64,000 nt of DNA from assembly GCA_002050355.1 (NCBI GenBank), contig MWYY01000030.1:1-64000 (forward strand), in the 5' to 3' direction. Each line of letters begins with the position of its first letter. Within the stretch, counting starts at the first letter, position 1. Source of the stretch: Acidobacteria bacterium 28-9. Its GTDB lineage: Bacteria; Acidobacteriota; Blastocatellia; Pyrinomonadales; Pyrinomonadaceae. Of this stretch, positions 55,343 through 63,871 are shown in pieces. The notes below the pieces were generated by a model. It saw nothing but the letters and a program-made list of their open reading frames with translations. It was not told the DNA's origin and made no database searches. Both the position numbers and the translations under genes were made by a program.

Positions 55343-56692
55343 TTATTCAGAAATTTCTCTTAATCCTTCAACCAAATTGTCAATCTGCTCTTTCGTGTTA
55401 AGTTCCGTTACACAAACGAGAAAATCGTTCGGATTTTTCGCGTAATAACGCGATAAACTCAAACCGCCGATGATGCCTTTTTCGTTGGTCAATTTTGCTA
55501 AGATCTCTTCCGCCGGTTTCGGCGCACGAACGACGAACTCATTGAATTTCGGCGCGGAAAAGGGAAGTGAAAAGCCTTCAATTTCTGAAATTCTATTTGA
55601 AGCGTAAGCGGCTTTTTGCGCGTTCTGCATTGCAACTTCCTGCAAGCCTCGCTTTCCCATCGTTTCCATATATATAGTTGCGGCGAGTGCAATTAAGCCT
55701 TGATTCGTGCAGATGTTCGAGGTCGCCTTTTCGCGGCGAATATGTTGCTCGCGCGTCGCCAAAGTCAAAACAAAACCGCGATTGCCTTTCGCATCATAAG
55801 CGATTCCGGCTAGTCTGCCGGGCATATTGCGGACGTATTTGTCTTTGCAAGCGAAAAGTCCAACATAAGGTCCGCCGTAAGATAAAGGAATGCCGAAACT
55901 TTGACCTTCGGCAACGACAATATCCGCGCCGCACGCGCCCGGCGATTTCAGCAAACCAAAAGAAATTGCTTCTGTAACTACGACTATAAAAAGTGCGCCA
56001 ACCTCGTGTGCCTTATCCGCAAGAATCTGCAAATCTTCGACACAGCCGAAAAAGTTCGGCGATTGGACTACAAGCGCGGCGGTTTGCGCGTCTAATTTAT
56101 CCAAATCGTCTGACAAAATTCGTCCTGATTCTTTGTCGAAATGTACGGTTTCAATCTTCAAATCACCGTGCTGCGTGTAAGTTTTCGCAACCGCCAGATA
56201 TTCGGGATGAACCGTTTCGGCGATAACGACTTTATCGCGCTTTGTTACGCGCTGCGCCATCAGAAACGCTTCCGCCATCGCGGTCGAGCCGTCATACATC
56301 GAAGCGTTCGCCACGTCCATTCCGGTCAGTTGGCAGACGAGCGTTTGAAACTCGAAAATATACTGCAAAGTTCCTTGCGTAACTTCCGGCTGGTAAGGCG
56401 TATAAGACGTAAAAAATTCGCTGCGCTGAATTAAATGGTCAACAATCGTCGGCGAATAATGTGAGTATGCGCCCGCGCCGAGAAAAGAAGTTTTCCGCGC
56501 CGCCATATTCTTTTCCGCCAGTTTTTCCATTTCGGAAATTACTTCAATCTCGGAAAGCGGGGCGGTTACATCGAGAGCGCGATTCAGTTGAACGTCATTC
56601 GGAATCGAGCGAAAAAGCTCGTCTGCCGAATTTAAGCCGACGATTTTTAACATCTCGTCGCGCTCTTCCGGCGAATTTGGAATATATCTCAT
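55343..56692 (-). CDS. gcvPA: Glycine dehydrogenase (decarboxylating) subunit 1
   Basis: The 449-residue protein begins MRYIPNSPEERDEMLKIVGL, the standard GcvPA start, and has FLGAGAYSHYSPTIVDHLI and SMYDGSTAMAEAFLMA, the latter lining the PLP pocket. It supplies the alpha subunit of the split glycine decarboxylase and lacks the PLP lysine, as expected. The gene order gcvT-gcvH-gcvPA-gcvPB is the usual four-gene operon. Confidence 0.95.
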   Translation of the reverse strand: MRYIPNSPEERDEMLKIVGLNSADELFRSIPNDVQLNRALDVTAPLSEIEVISEMEKLAEKNMAARKTSFLGAGAYSHYSPTIVDHLIQRSEFFTSYTPYQPEVTQGTLQYIFEFQTLVCQLTGMDVANASMYDGSTAMAEAFLMAQRVTKRDKVVIAETVHPEYLAVAKTYTQHGDLKIETVHFDKESGRILSDDLDKLDAQTAALVVQSPNFFGCVEDLQILADKAHEVGALFIVVVTEAISFGLLKSPGACGADIVVAEGQSFGIPLSYGGPYVGLFACKDKYVRNMPGRLAGIAYDAKGNRGFVLTLATREQHIRREKATSNICTNQGLIALAATIYMETMGKRGLQEVAMQNAQKAAYASNRISEIEGFSLPFSAPKFNEFVVRAPKPAEEILAKLTNEKGIIGGLSLSRYYAKNPNDFLVCVTELNTKEQIDNLVEGLREISE

Positions 56693-56696
56693 TTTT

Positions 56697-56778
56697 TCAA
56701 TGGTGAATAATTAATGATAAATCGTGAATGATAAGAAGATTCTTCATTAACCATTCATTAATTACCATTATTCATTAT
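56697..56778. repeat. Inverted repeat spacer overlapping the gcvH 3' end
   Basis: The spacer between gcvH and gcvPA carries words like GAATAATTAATGATAAATC and, in inverse orientation, CATTAATTACCATTATTCAT, forming an imperfect long hairpin centred near 56740 (AAGAAGATTCTT). The last residues of GcvH (SNNE) and its stop are written in this repeat. Similar word-like inverted repeats occur in other spacers. Confidence 0.65.
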
Positions 56779-57157
56779 TAGAAAGGTATTCTTCGTATTC
56801 GGCTGACGAGAGCAGCGCATCGGCTTCGAGCGTGTTGTCCATTTTGATTTTTATCATCCACGCATCGCCGTATGAGTCGTTGTTGACAACCTCGGGCGCG
56901 TCATTCAATGATTCGTTGACTTCGAGAACTTCGCCGGAGATTGGTGTAAAAATTTCAGACACAGCTTTCACCGATTCAACCGAGCCGAAAGCGTCGTGTG
57001 CGGCAAGTTTATCGCCAACCTTCGGCAGTTCGACATAAACGACATCGCCGAGCGAATGCTGCGCATAATCGGTAATGCCGATTGTCGCCTTTTCGCCGTC
57101 AACCGCGACCCATTCGTGGTCTTTGCTATAACGTAAATTTTCTAAGATATTTGCCAT
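56768..57157 (-). CDS. gcvH: Glycine cleavage system H protein
   Basis: The 129-residue protein has the lipoyl site Lys64 in FGSVESVKAVSEIFTP and the usual hammerhead lipoyl-domain strands (VVYVELPKVGDKL, ISGEVLEVNESL). It shuttles the aminomethyl group between P, T and L proteins. The L-protein gene is not in this window and is presumably shared with other dehydrogenases. The C-terminal residues lie inside an intergenic-type repeat. Confidence 0.95.
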   Translation of the reverse strand: MANILENLRYSKDHEWVAVDGEKATIGITDYAQHSLGDVVYVELPKVGDKLAAHDAFGSVESVKAVSEIFTPISGEVLEVNESLNDAPEVVNNDSYGDAWMIKIKMDNTLEADALLSSAEYEEYLSNNE

Positions 57158-57159
57158 AT

Positions 57160-57240
57160 TGTTAGGTGTTAAGGATTAGGCGATAGGTGTTAGTTTCCTG
57201 GTTTTACTTGAAACCTGGCATCTAAAATCTAATTCCTAAA
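57160..57240. repeat. Word-like inverted repeat between gcvT and gcvH
   Basis: The spacer contains GTTAGGTGTTAAGGATTAG and, inversely, GCATCTAAAATCTAATTCC plus AACCTGGCATC, giving an imperfect hairpin with CCTGGTTTTACTTGAAACCTGG-type pairing at its centre. AGATGCCAG occurs here (minus strand) and also at 46679-46687, so the two spacers share a repeat family. Confidence 0.6.
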
Positions 57241-57241
57241 A

Positions 57242-58348
57242 TTATTTCTCTCTTTTATAAAAAGGTGTCGGCACGATTTCCGCCGCCAGATGTTTTCCTC
57301 TTACATCAATTTTAATTTCTTGTCCGATATTTGCAAATTCGTTCGGCACAAAAGCCAAGCCGATATTTTTTTTCAAAAACGGCGCGGGTGAACCCGACGT
57401 TACAAAACCAACTTTTTTGTCATTTATATAAACGTCGAAATCATCGCGCGCGATGCCTCTGTCTTTCATTTCAAAACCGACGAGCTTGCGTTTTAAACCT
57501 GATTCTTTTTGCTTTTGTAATGCTTCGCGTCCGCTGAATTCGCCTTTATTTAATTTACAAATCCAACCGAGATTAGCTTCGAGCGGCGTGATTTCATCCG
57601 AAATTTCGTGTCCGTAAAGCGACATTGCACTTTCTAATCTCAGAGTATTGCGCGCTGCGAGCCCGCACGGCAAGATTCCGTTTTCATCGCCGAATTTGCC
57701 GACTTCTAAAAATTTATTCCAAAGCTGTTCGGCATAATCTTTATTCGCATAAACTTCAAAACCGTCTTCGCCCGTGTAACCGGTTCGGGAAATTATCGCG
57801 TCAACACCATCAACTTTGCCGACCGTGAAGTGATAATATTTTATTTCGTCTAAATTCGTCTCAGTCAACTTTCGCACGATTTCCAAAGCATCTTTTCCTT
57901 GAACCGCAATTTGACAATAATCCGCGCTGACATTGGTCAAAGTTATATTTTCGTCTTTTAAGTGCGACGTAATCCAATCCCAATCTTTTTCGGTGGTCGA
58001 AGCATTGACGACTAATAAAAGTTTTCCCTGGTCAAACCGATAAACCAGCAAATCGTCAACAACCGTGCCATTTTCGCGTGTCAAAGCCGAATACTGCGCT
58101 TGTCCGTCAACCAATTTCGCAACGTCATTTGTGGTCAAGCGATTAACGAATTCGATTGCGTCTTCGCCTTCGACCCAAAATTCGCCCATATGCGAAACGT
58201 CGAAAAGCCCCGAATGCTCGCGCGTCCGAAGATGTTCGGCAATCACGCCCGAATACTGAACGGGCATATCCCAGCCGCCGAAGTCAACCATCCTTCCGCC
58301 CAACTCTCTATGAACTCGATTGAGCGGAGTTTTCTTCAAATCTTCCAT
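57242..58348 (-). CDS. gcvT: Glycine cleavage system T protein (aminomethyltransferase)
   Basis: The 368-residue protein starts KTPLNRVHRELGGRMVDFGG and has HSGLFDVSHMGEFWVEG, the folate-binding YCQIAVQGKDALE region and the C-terminal GFVTSGSPAPFLKKNIGLAF. These are standard GcvT landmarks. It transfers the methylene carbon from aminomethyl-lipoyl-H to tetrahydrofolate, releasing ammonia. It is the first gene of the operon. I looked for a glycine riboswitch upstream and did not see one. Confidence 0.95.
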   Translation of the reverse strand: MEDLKKTPLNRVHRELGGRMVDFGGWDMPVQYSGVIAEHLRTREHSGLFDVSHMGEFWVEGEDAIEFVNRLTTNDVAKLVDGQAQYSALTRENGTVVDDLLVYRFDQGKLLLVVNASTTEKDWDWITSHLKDENITLTNVSADYCQIAVQGKDALEIVRKLTETNLDEIKYYHFTVGKVDGVDAIISRTGYTGEDGFEVYANKDYAEQLWNKFLEVGKFGDENGILPCGLAARNTLRLESAMSLYGHEISDEITPLEANLGWICKLNKGEFSGREALQKQKESGLKRKLVGFEMKDRGIARDDFDVYINDKKVGFVTSGSPAPFLKKNIGLAFVPNEFANIGQEIKIDVRGKHLAAEIVPTPFYKREK

Positions 58349-58377
58349 AAAAATTTTGTGAAAAGTGTAAAGAAAAA

Positions 58378-58440
58378 ATTAGCAAGGAAAAAGTAAAAAG
58401 GCAAAAGTGAAAAGGTAAAAGAAAAAAAGTAAAAAATTGC
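58378..58440. repeat. Purine-rich AAAAGT/GGCAAAAG repeat upstream of gcvT
   Basis: Words AAAAGTAAAAAGGCAAAAGT and GAAAAGGTAAAAG are reiterated between gcvT and the next gene. The same family appears inverted at 59649-59690, where it encodes a protein N-terminus. It could be a low-complexity relic or a repeat family of the genome. Confidence 0.55.
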
Positions 58441-58514
58441 CAAGGTAAACGAAAATACTGATGAAGAATTTTCTGCAATTTTTTTAACTTTTGCCTTACT
58501 TAATTTTGCTTTAT

Positions 58515-59075
58515 TTAGTTTTTACTTTTTCCCTTTGCACCTTCTCTTGGGACTTTTGCAGAGGCTTCGATAATTTGTTCGCAGTACTCGATCGAGCTGA
58601 GAATTGCACCTTTTTCTTTTTCGTCGGTTGTTTTGTCTAATGCCGATTTGAGCTGCGTTAAATACTTTTGCGAGGCTTCGGCTAGTTTGCGGACGGCTTT
58701 CGGGAAAAGTTTTTCGTCCGGTTTGCTGTGTTCGGCAACATAGTCAATGTTGTCAATTGCTTCGGCGAGAATTTTTTTAACGTCAGTAAGCAGTTGAAGT
58801 CGTGTTCCGGTTGGCAGTTCGCCCCATTTGTCGAGGTCTTTGGCGATTTGTTTCGATTGCGAAGTGTCATTATTTAGAACAACAAAACGGCGGTCAATCG
58901 CTTTGACGAAAACTTCGGTGCGGCGGTCAATTTCCTGAGCGTCGCGCACCATGTCGGCTTCCATTTCCGTTAAGTTGCTGCGTCTCTGCGCGTTTGCAGG
59001 TAAAGACGTAATCAGTGAAATGCAAAAAAAAGCCGTCAAAATAAAGAGTGTAATTTTAAGGTTGTCGCGTGTCAT
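58515..59075 (-). CDS. Secreted helical protein of unknown function
   Basis: From the ATG at 59075 (with AAGGAAAT just upstream) it is 186 residues with a signal peptide ending near LPANAQ. The rest is charged and helical (SKQIAKDLDKWGELPTGTRL, LLTDVKKILAEAIDN), probably a helical bundle or coiled coil. Its start overlaps the end of the preceding gene by 20 bp, so the two are translationally linked. No family is recognised. Confidence 0.7.
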   Translation of the reverse strand: MTRDNLKITLFILTAFFCISLITSLPANAQRRSNLTEMEADMVRDAQEIDRRTEVFVKAIDRRFVVLNNDTSQSKQIAKDLDKWGELPTGTRLQLLTDVKKILAEAIDNIDYVAEHSKPDEKLFPKAVRKLAEASQKYLTQLKSALDKTTDEKEKGAILSSIEYCEQIIEASAKVPREGAKGKSKN

Positions 59076-59691
59076 TTTGATTTCCTTTTGTATTGTTTGG
59101 AACAACCGAATCGTCAAAGAGAGTCTCGACGGCTTTCGCGCGCGCCTGGCGCAGGCTTTTTATTAAATTTCTGATGTAAGACTCGAATCTTATCGGCAGT
59201 TCACGCCGAATCAATTCAAGTCGCGGAGAGAATTTTCGCAAATTTATTTCCAGACGTTTAAAGTTATTCAGAATTTTACCGCCGCCGTTGTCATTATTTT
59301 TCAAAAAAATTAACGTATTATCCATCAGCGCGCTGAAACCACCTAGTTCGTTAGACATTTCAACATAAGATTCGCGCGCGTAAAAGTCTTCCGCTTTTTT
59401 TAAACGATTTTCCATCAACTCCAAAGACAATTTCGTCCGGTCTGAAACGTCAGTTTCAGTATCGAGAAGAGATTTTTCCTGTTTTGAAATAATTTTCAGC
59501 GGCGGCGGCGCATCGTCCGTATCGAATTGCTCCTGAGCAACGGTAAGCGAGGGCAAAAATAAAATGAGAAAAGTAAAGAGACAAAAGTAACCATAAAGAT
59601 ATTTGCGATTGGAAAACAATTTCGTAAATTTTAGAAACGAAACATTTTTGCCTTTTACCTTTTTACTTTTGCTTTCGTTTACTTTTCTCAT
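59056..59691 (-). CDS. Secreted/membrane-anchored protein with repeat-derived N-terminus
   Basis: The 211-residue protein has a basic start (RKVNESKSKKVKGKNV) followed by a hydrophobic signal segment (YLYGYFCLFTFLILFLPSLT) and a helical polar part. The basic start is written entirely in the AAAAGT/GGTAAAAGG repeat family seen at 58378-58440. Its ATG overlaps the upstream TPR gene as ATGA, so it is the natural start. The C-terminus is followed without a gap by the next gene. Function unknown. Confidence 0.72.
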   Translation of the reverse strand: MRKVNESKSKKVKGKNVSFLKFTKLFSNRKYLYGYFCLFTFLILFLPSLTVAQEQFDTDDAPPPLKIISKQEKSLLDTETDVSDRTKLSLELMENRLKKAEDFYARESYVEMSNELGGFSALMDNTLIFLKNNDNGGGKILNNFKRLEINLRKFSPRLELIRRELPIRFESYIRNLIKSLRQARAKAVETLFDDSVVPNNTKGNQNDTRQP

Positions 59692-61118
59692 TGTTTTTTA
59701 CCTCTCTTTCCGTTGCCCTTTTTGATTTGATTTTGCAAAACCGGCAGGCGAAGATTTACTTTTTCGATTTCCAATTTGTTTTGCGCCGCGTCGGCGAGTC
59801 TCAAAAACTGTTGATAATTTGCCATTGCATCAACATATTCGCCTAATTTGTCGTATGAAATCGCCAAAAAATAATAAGCAATCGGCAAATTCGGGTGCTT
59901 TTTCGTCAGCCACAAATATTCGGTTTTGGCTTCGGCAAATCGCTTTAATTCAAATAGAGCTGTTGCTAAATTCGCCTGCGCGGTGAAATTATCCGGCGAA
60001 ATTTGGAGAATCCGACGCAAAAGCGTTACCGCATTTTCAAATTGTTTTGCCTGCACCAAGGCTGCGCCGAAACCGACAGCGTGATTGATATTGTTCGGCT
60101 CAGCTTCGGATGCGCGGCGGCAGTAATCAAGCGCTTTTAACGGATTTTCCGTTCTTAATAATGTGCAAAGCCGACTTAAAATCATCGCGTCTTTTGCGTC
60201 CTTCTCAAGCTGTTTTTCCAAATCGGCGACGTTTTGTGAACTGTTTGCCGTAATTGTATCACGCAAAAGCGTTGCTTCGGGAGAAGAATTCCTTATCAAA
60301 TCTAAAATTTTCAAAGCCTCGGCAGAGTTATTTTGCGCGGCGTAAATTCTGGCTTGCAGAAGTTTGGCGTAAACCGAATCTGGAGACGTTTGAAGCAGCG
60401 TTTTCGCATCTTCAAACGCCTGTTCGTAGTTGCTTTCCGACAGCGCGATTTCAGCGCGCTGCATCAATGCCGATTTGTTTTTTGATTCGATTGCCAAAGC
60501 GCGACCCAAACTCGCTTTGGCAGCGGTTTTATTACCCAAAACGCGTTCGAGCGCGGCACGCGAAGCCCAAGCCGAGGCCGGCGGATTTGCCTTTGAAGTG
60601 AGTAATTGGAGTTTCGTCAAAAATTCTTTTAAAATTTCCGGCTTGGCTTTTGTTTTCAGATGCAGTTCGGTTAAAGCAGAATAAGCAGAAAAGTTCTGCG
60701 CATCCGTTTCGATTGCTTTGTTTAATAATTTTTCGGCTTCAACGAACTGGTTTTTCTGCACGAGAAGCGCCCCTAAATTCGTCATCGGCAAAGTCCAATC
60801 TGAGCGCAGCGCGATGGCGCGGCGAAATGCTTTTTCGGCGTCGTCCGTTTTATTTAACAAAAGAAAAACGTTCCCGCGCTGAAATTCGGCTTCGGGAAAC
60901 TCGGGGATGATTTTTAAGGCTTCGTCGTAAAATTTGAGCGCCGTTCTATAATCGCCTTTTTCGTGTGCATTTTGACCTTGATTGAAAATTTGAACCGGGT
61001 CGTTCGTCTCCGCATCTTCTTGAGCAGAATTGGCGGAGATACACAAAAAGATAATAAAAACGACGGAAAAAAATTGTCGCCTTGTGGCGGGAAGTTGAAG
61101 CGTTGAAACAAAACTCAT
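59688..61118 (-). CDS. Secreted tetratricopeptide-repeat protein
   Basis: The 476-residue protein has a signal peptide (FFSVVFIIFLCISANSAQ) and around ten TPR units (QGQNAHEKGDYRTALKFYDE, AEFQRGNVFLLLNKTDDAEK, ALMQRAEIALSESNYEQAFE, AQANLATALFELKRFAEAKT, YYFLAISYDKLGEYVDAMAN). TPR proteins act as scaffolds. It heads a three-gene, overlapping set whose other members are also exported, suggesting a small periplasmic complex of unknown task. Confidence 0.82.
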   Translation of the reverse strand: MSFVSTLQLPATRRQFFSVVFIIFLCISANSAQEDAETNDPVQIFNQGQNAHEKGDYRTALKFYDEALKIIPEFPEAEFQRGNVFLLLNKTDDAEKAFRRAIALRSDWTLPMTNLGALLVQKNQFVEAEKLLNKAIETDAQNFSAYSALTELHLKTKAKPEILKEFLTKLQLLTSKANPPASAWASRAALERVLGNKTAAKASLGRALAIESKNKSALMQRAEIALSESNYEQAFEDAKTLLQTSPDSVYAKLLQARIYAAQNNSAEALKILDLIRNSSPEATLLRDTITANSSQNVADLEKQLEKDAKDAMILSRLCTLLRTENPLKALDYCRRASEAEPNNINHAVGFGAALVQAKQFENAVTLLRRILQISPDNFTAQANLATALFELKRFAEAKTEYLWLTKKHPNLPIAYYFLAISYDKLGEYVDAMANYQQFLRLADAAQNKLEIEKVNLRLPVLQNQIKKGNGKRGKKQ

Positions 61119-61315
61119 TTTTTATTTTTCGGAAAAATTAAAGATACGAAAATTCTAACATTGCCTTGCAAACTCGTCTATATTTTTCAGCGCCGCAGAA
61201 AAATATTTTTGGTCGATGTAGTTGCGTTAATCCATTGCACTAATATAAGATTTGCAGTTTGAGCATTTGCTCGGAAACGTTTCTTATAAAACTTTTTTGA
61301 GCCGCATCGGGAACA

Positions 61316-62173
61316 ATGGCAAAACCACAGCAAAGCTACCAAAACGAGACTCCGACTGCCGAAGAAAAAGAACAAAACTTGCGCCGTTTGATGCGCGAAA
61401 TGCAACGGGTGTTGGTCGCCTTCTCCGGCGGAGTTGACAGCACTTATCTGGCTTTGGTGGCAACTCAGGAAATCGGGGAAAATGCCTTTTGCATTACCGG
61501 ACTTTCGCCAAGCGTTTCGCAAACGCAGAGAGAAGAAGCCGAAAAAATCGCCCGAAATTTTAATTTTAACTTTCAAACGATCCAAACCGGCGAATTAGAA
61601 AATCCTCAGTATCAAGCCAATCCGACAAATCGTTGTTATTACTGCAAAACTGAGCTTTACGGTAAACTTTCAAGCCTTGCGACGGATAAACAAATCGAAT
61701 TTATCTTGGACGGAACAAACGCCGACGACGCCCGCGATTATCGTCCAGGCAGAGTGGCGGCGCAGGAAAAGTATGTGCGAAGTCCTTTAATAGAAGTCGG
61801 GTTGAGCAAAAATGAAATCAGGGAATTAAGTAAAAAACAAGGTCTTTCCACTTGGAACAAGCCATCCAGCCCGTGTCTTTCTTCGCGCATTGCCTACGGT
61901 GTTCCGGTAACAATCGAAAGGCTTTCAAAAATTGAACGCGGTGAGCAAATTTTGCGCCTCCTAGGTTTTAGAGAGTTTCGCGTGCGCGTTCACGAAGAAA
62001 TCGTACGGCTGGAAATTGCGCCAAGCGAAATGCTGCGCGCTCTAAACTTAAATGTAACCGAAAAATTAGCCGAGAAATTCCGCTCTCTCGGTTTTAAATA
62101 CGTAACGCTCGATTTGCACGGCTACCGCAGCGGCGCAATGAATGAGGTTTTGAAAGTGAAAAACGAAGAGTGA
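61316..62173 (+). CDS. larE: ATP-dependent sulfur transferase LarE (possibly Fe-S type)
   Basis: The 285-residue protein has a PP-loop SGGVDS (residues 37-42) and ends with the LarE region LSTWNKPSSPCLSSRIAYG. Cys187 corresponds to the sacrificial cysteine of single-Cys LarE. Two more cysteines, Cys107 and Cys110 in NRCYYCKTELY, form a CxxC, so this looks like the three-cysteine version that binds a 4Fe-4S cluster. LarE activates and sulfurates the pyridinium dithio-acid nickel-pincer cofactor. No larB, larC or larA is present nearby, so the pathway must be completed elsewhere or the protein serves another thiolation. Confidence 0.85.
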   Translation: MAKPQQSYQNETPTAEEKEQNLRRLMREMQRVLVAFSGGVDSTYLALVATQEIGENAFCITGLSPSVSQTQREEAEKIARNFNFNFQTIQTGELENPQYQANPTNRCYYCKTELYGKLSSLATDKQIEFILDGTNADDARDYRPGRVAAQEKYVRSPLIEVGLSKNEIRELSKKQGLSTWNKPSSPCLSSRIAYGVPVTIERLSKIERGEQILRLLGFREFRVRVHEEIVRLEIAPSEMLRALNLNVTEKLAEKFRSLGFKYVTLDLHGYRSGAMNEVLKVKNEE

Positions 62174-62188
62174 AAAATTAGAAGAAAT

Positions 62189-62217
62189 TTGTTCTTAATT
62201 GTTATGTTTTCTATTAA
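62189..62217 (+). promoter_or_regulatory. Possible sigma-70 promoter of the glutamate dehydrogenase gene
   Basis: TTGTTC (62189-62194) and TATTAA (62212-62217) are 17 bp apart; the implied start near 62225 leaves about 45 nt of leader before the ATG at 62270, with GTGGAG as ribosome site. The match is fair but the area is AT-rich. Confidence 0.4.
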
Positions 62218-62269
62218 ATATTAAATAAAGTAATTAGAATTTTTTAGACAAGTGGAGTAATTATTAAAA

Positions 62270-63559
62270 ATGGCAAATCCGATGGCAGACGAAATGCGGC
62301 GATTTAAGGGAAGCGACGAGAAAAATCCGTTTGAAGCGATGAGCGAACGCTTTGACCGCGCCGCACAGCTTTTAGGCTTGGAAGCTGATTTATACGCCGT
62401 AATGCGTGTTCCGAGCAGAGAATTAAAGGTTTATATTCCGGTCAGAATGGACACCGGGCATATCGAAGTTTTTGAAGGTTTTAGAGTTCAGCATAACTTT
62501 GCCCGCGGTCCGGCAAAAGGCGGTATTCGTTACGCTCCGGATGTAACCTTAGATGAAGTCAAGGCGCTTTCGGCTTGGATGACCTGGAAATGCGCAGTTG
62601 TCAATGTTCCTTTCGGCGGCGGCAAAGGCGGAATTATCTGCAATCCGCACCAGATGTCAATCGGCGAACTCGAACGGCTGACAAGACGTTATACGGCTGA
62701 ATTAATTGATTTTATTGGTCCCGACAAGGACGTTCCCGCGCCGGATATGAACACCAACGAGCAAACGATGGCGTGGATTATGGACACTTATTCGATGCAC
62801 GCTCGGCACACGGTTACGGCTGTGGTTACGGGAAAACCGGTCGCTCTCGGCGGTTCTCTGGGCAGGCGTGAAGCGACGGGACGCGGCGTTTTATTTTGCG
62901 TCAACGAAGCCATCAAGCGATTTAATTTAACACCGGAACAGACATCAGTCGTCGTACAAGGTTCAGGAAACGTTGGGGGTATCGGCGCGAACTTGATGCA
63001 CGAAAAAGGTTATAAGGTTACCGCCATATCGGATGTCGGCGGCGGAATTTATAATAAAAACGGGCTAAATATACCGGAAGTTTTAACGCATTTGCAGCAA
63101 ACAAAATCGCTTGAAGGTTATAAAGAAGCCGATTACGTCAGCAACAGCGAGTTGCTTGAACTCGAATGCGATGTGCTGGCGCCGTGTGCGACCGAAAATC
63201 AAATCACGTCGGAAAATGCCGATAAAATAAAATGTAAAATTTTAGCCGAAGGTGCAAACGGTCCGACCACTCCGAGGGCTGACAAAATTCTGCACGACAA
63301 GGGAATATTCGTTATACCGGATATTTTAGCCAATGCCGGCGGCGTTACCGTTTCCTATTTTGAATGGGTGCAGGACAGAATGGGTTATTTTTGGCGTGAA
63401 GATGAAGTAAATCAAAGATTGGAAGAAAAAATGGTGGCAAGTTTTATCGAATTAAGTAATTTGGCTGAACTGCACAATGTTGATACGCGCACCGCCGCAT
63501 ATATGCTGGCAATCGACCGTGTCGCATTTGACACGAAAATGCGCGGTATTTACGCATAA
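62270..63559 (+). CDS. Glutamate dehydrogenase (NAD(P)-dependent)
   Basis: The 429-residue protein has the Glu/Leu/Phe/Val dehydrogenase core: catalytic Lys region [20 protein letters not shown], then [27 protein letters not shown] and the Rossmann motif [13 protein letters not shown]. The length is that of the hexameric GDH family that interconverts glutamate and 2-oxoglutarate with ammonia. It could link to glycine cleavage through ammonia assimilation, but that is context only. It follows larE by 96 bp with its own likely promoter. Confidence 0.93.
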   Translation: MANPMADEMRRFKGSDEKNPFEAMSERFDRAAQLLGLEADLYAVMRVPSRELKVYIPVRMDTGHIEVFEGFRVQHNFARGPAKGGIRYAPDVTLDEVKALSAWMTWKCAVVNVPFGGGKGGIICNPHQMSIGELERLTRRYTAELIDFIGPDKDVPAPDMNTNEQTMAWIMDTYSMHARHTVTAVVTGKPVALGGSLGRREATGRGVLFCVNEAIKRFNLTPEQTSVVVQGSGNVGGIGANLMHEKGYKVTAISDVGGGIYNKNGLNIPEVLTHLQQTKSLEGYKEADYVSNSELLELECDVLAPCATENQITSENADKIKCKILAEGANGPTTPRADKILHDKGIFVIPDILANAGGVTVSYFEWVQDRMGYFWREDEVNQRLEEKMVASFIELSNLAELHNVDTRTAAYMLAIDRVAFDTKMRGIYA

Positions 63560-63655
63560 GATAAATAATAACGCGTAATTATTTGAAATACTTGCTTTTC
63601 GGACAAATTTAAAGTAAGGTTTTACAAAGTTCGGTATGAGTCAATGAAATTTTTA

Positions 63656-63684
63656 TTGACTTTTACTCGATTGTCTCGTATAAA
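63656..63684 (+). promoter_or_regulatory. Sigma-70 promoter with long leader before the last gene
   Basis: TTGACT (63656-63661), a 17-bp spacer and TATAAA (63679-63684) form a near-consensus promoter in the 312-bp gap after gdh. Transcription from about 63692 would leave a leader of about 180 nt before the ATG at 63872. No known riboswitch is recognisable in that leader; the rest of the gap is AT-rich without a gene. Confidence 0.6.
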
Positions 63685-63871
63685 ATTACAACTAAGAGGC
63701 TTAGATTGTATTAATTAGGCTGAAATTTTTTTAATATTTGTCATTTGAAAGTTTTTTAGTCTATGCAATAATTGAGTAGCTTGTTTGAAGATTCGGCATT
63801 TTTGCACTCTTTTATCAAAGCTACTATTGAATTGAAAAAATCTTTAAAATTATTTTCGGCGGAGGAATGTG

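Noticed and set aside
58349-58514. Glycine riboswitch upstream of gcvT
   Set aside because: The spacer is made of purine-rich repeats and T-rich stretches; no tandem aptamer-like conserved blocks were seen.
61187-61585. Open frame of 132 codons on the minus strand
   Set aside because: It overlaps the PP-loop part of larE on the opposite strand and has no family signal, so larE is preferred.
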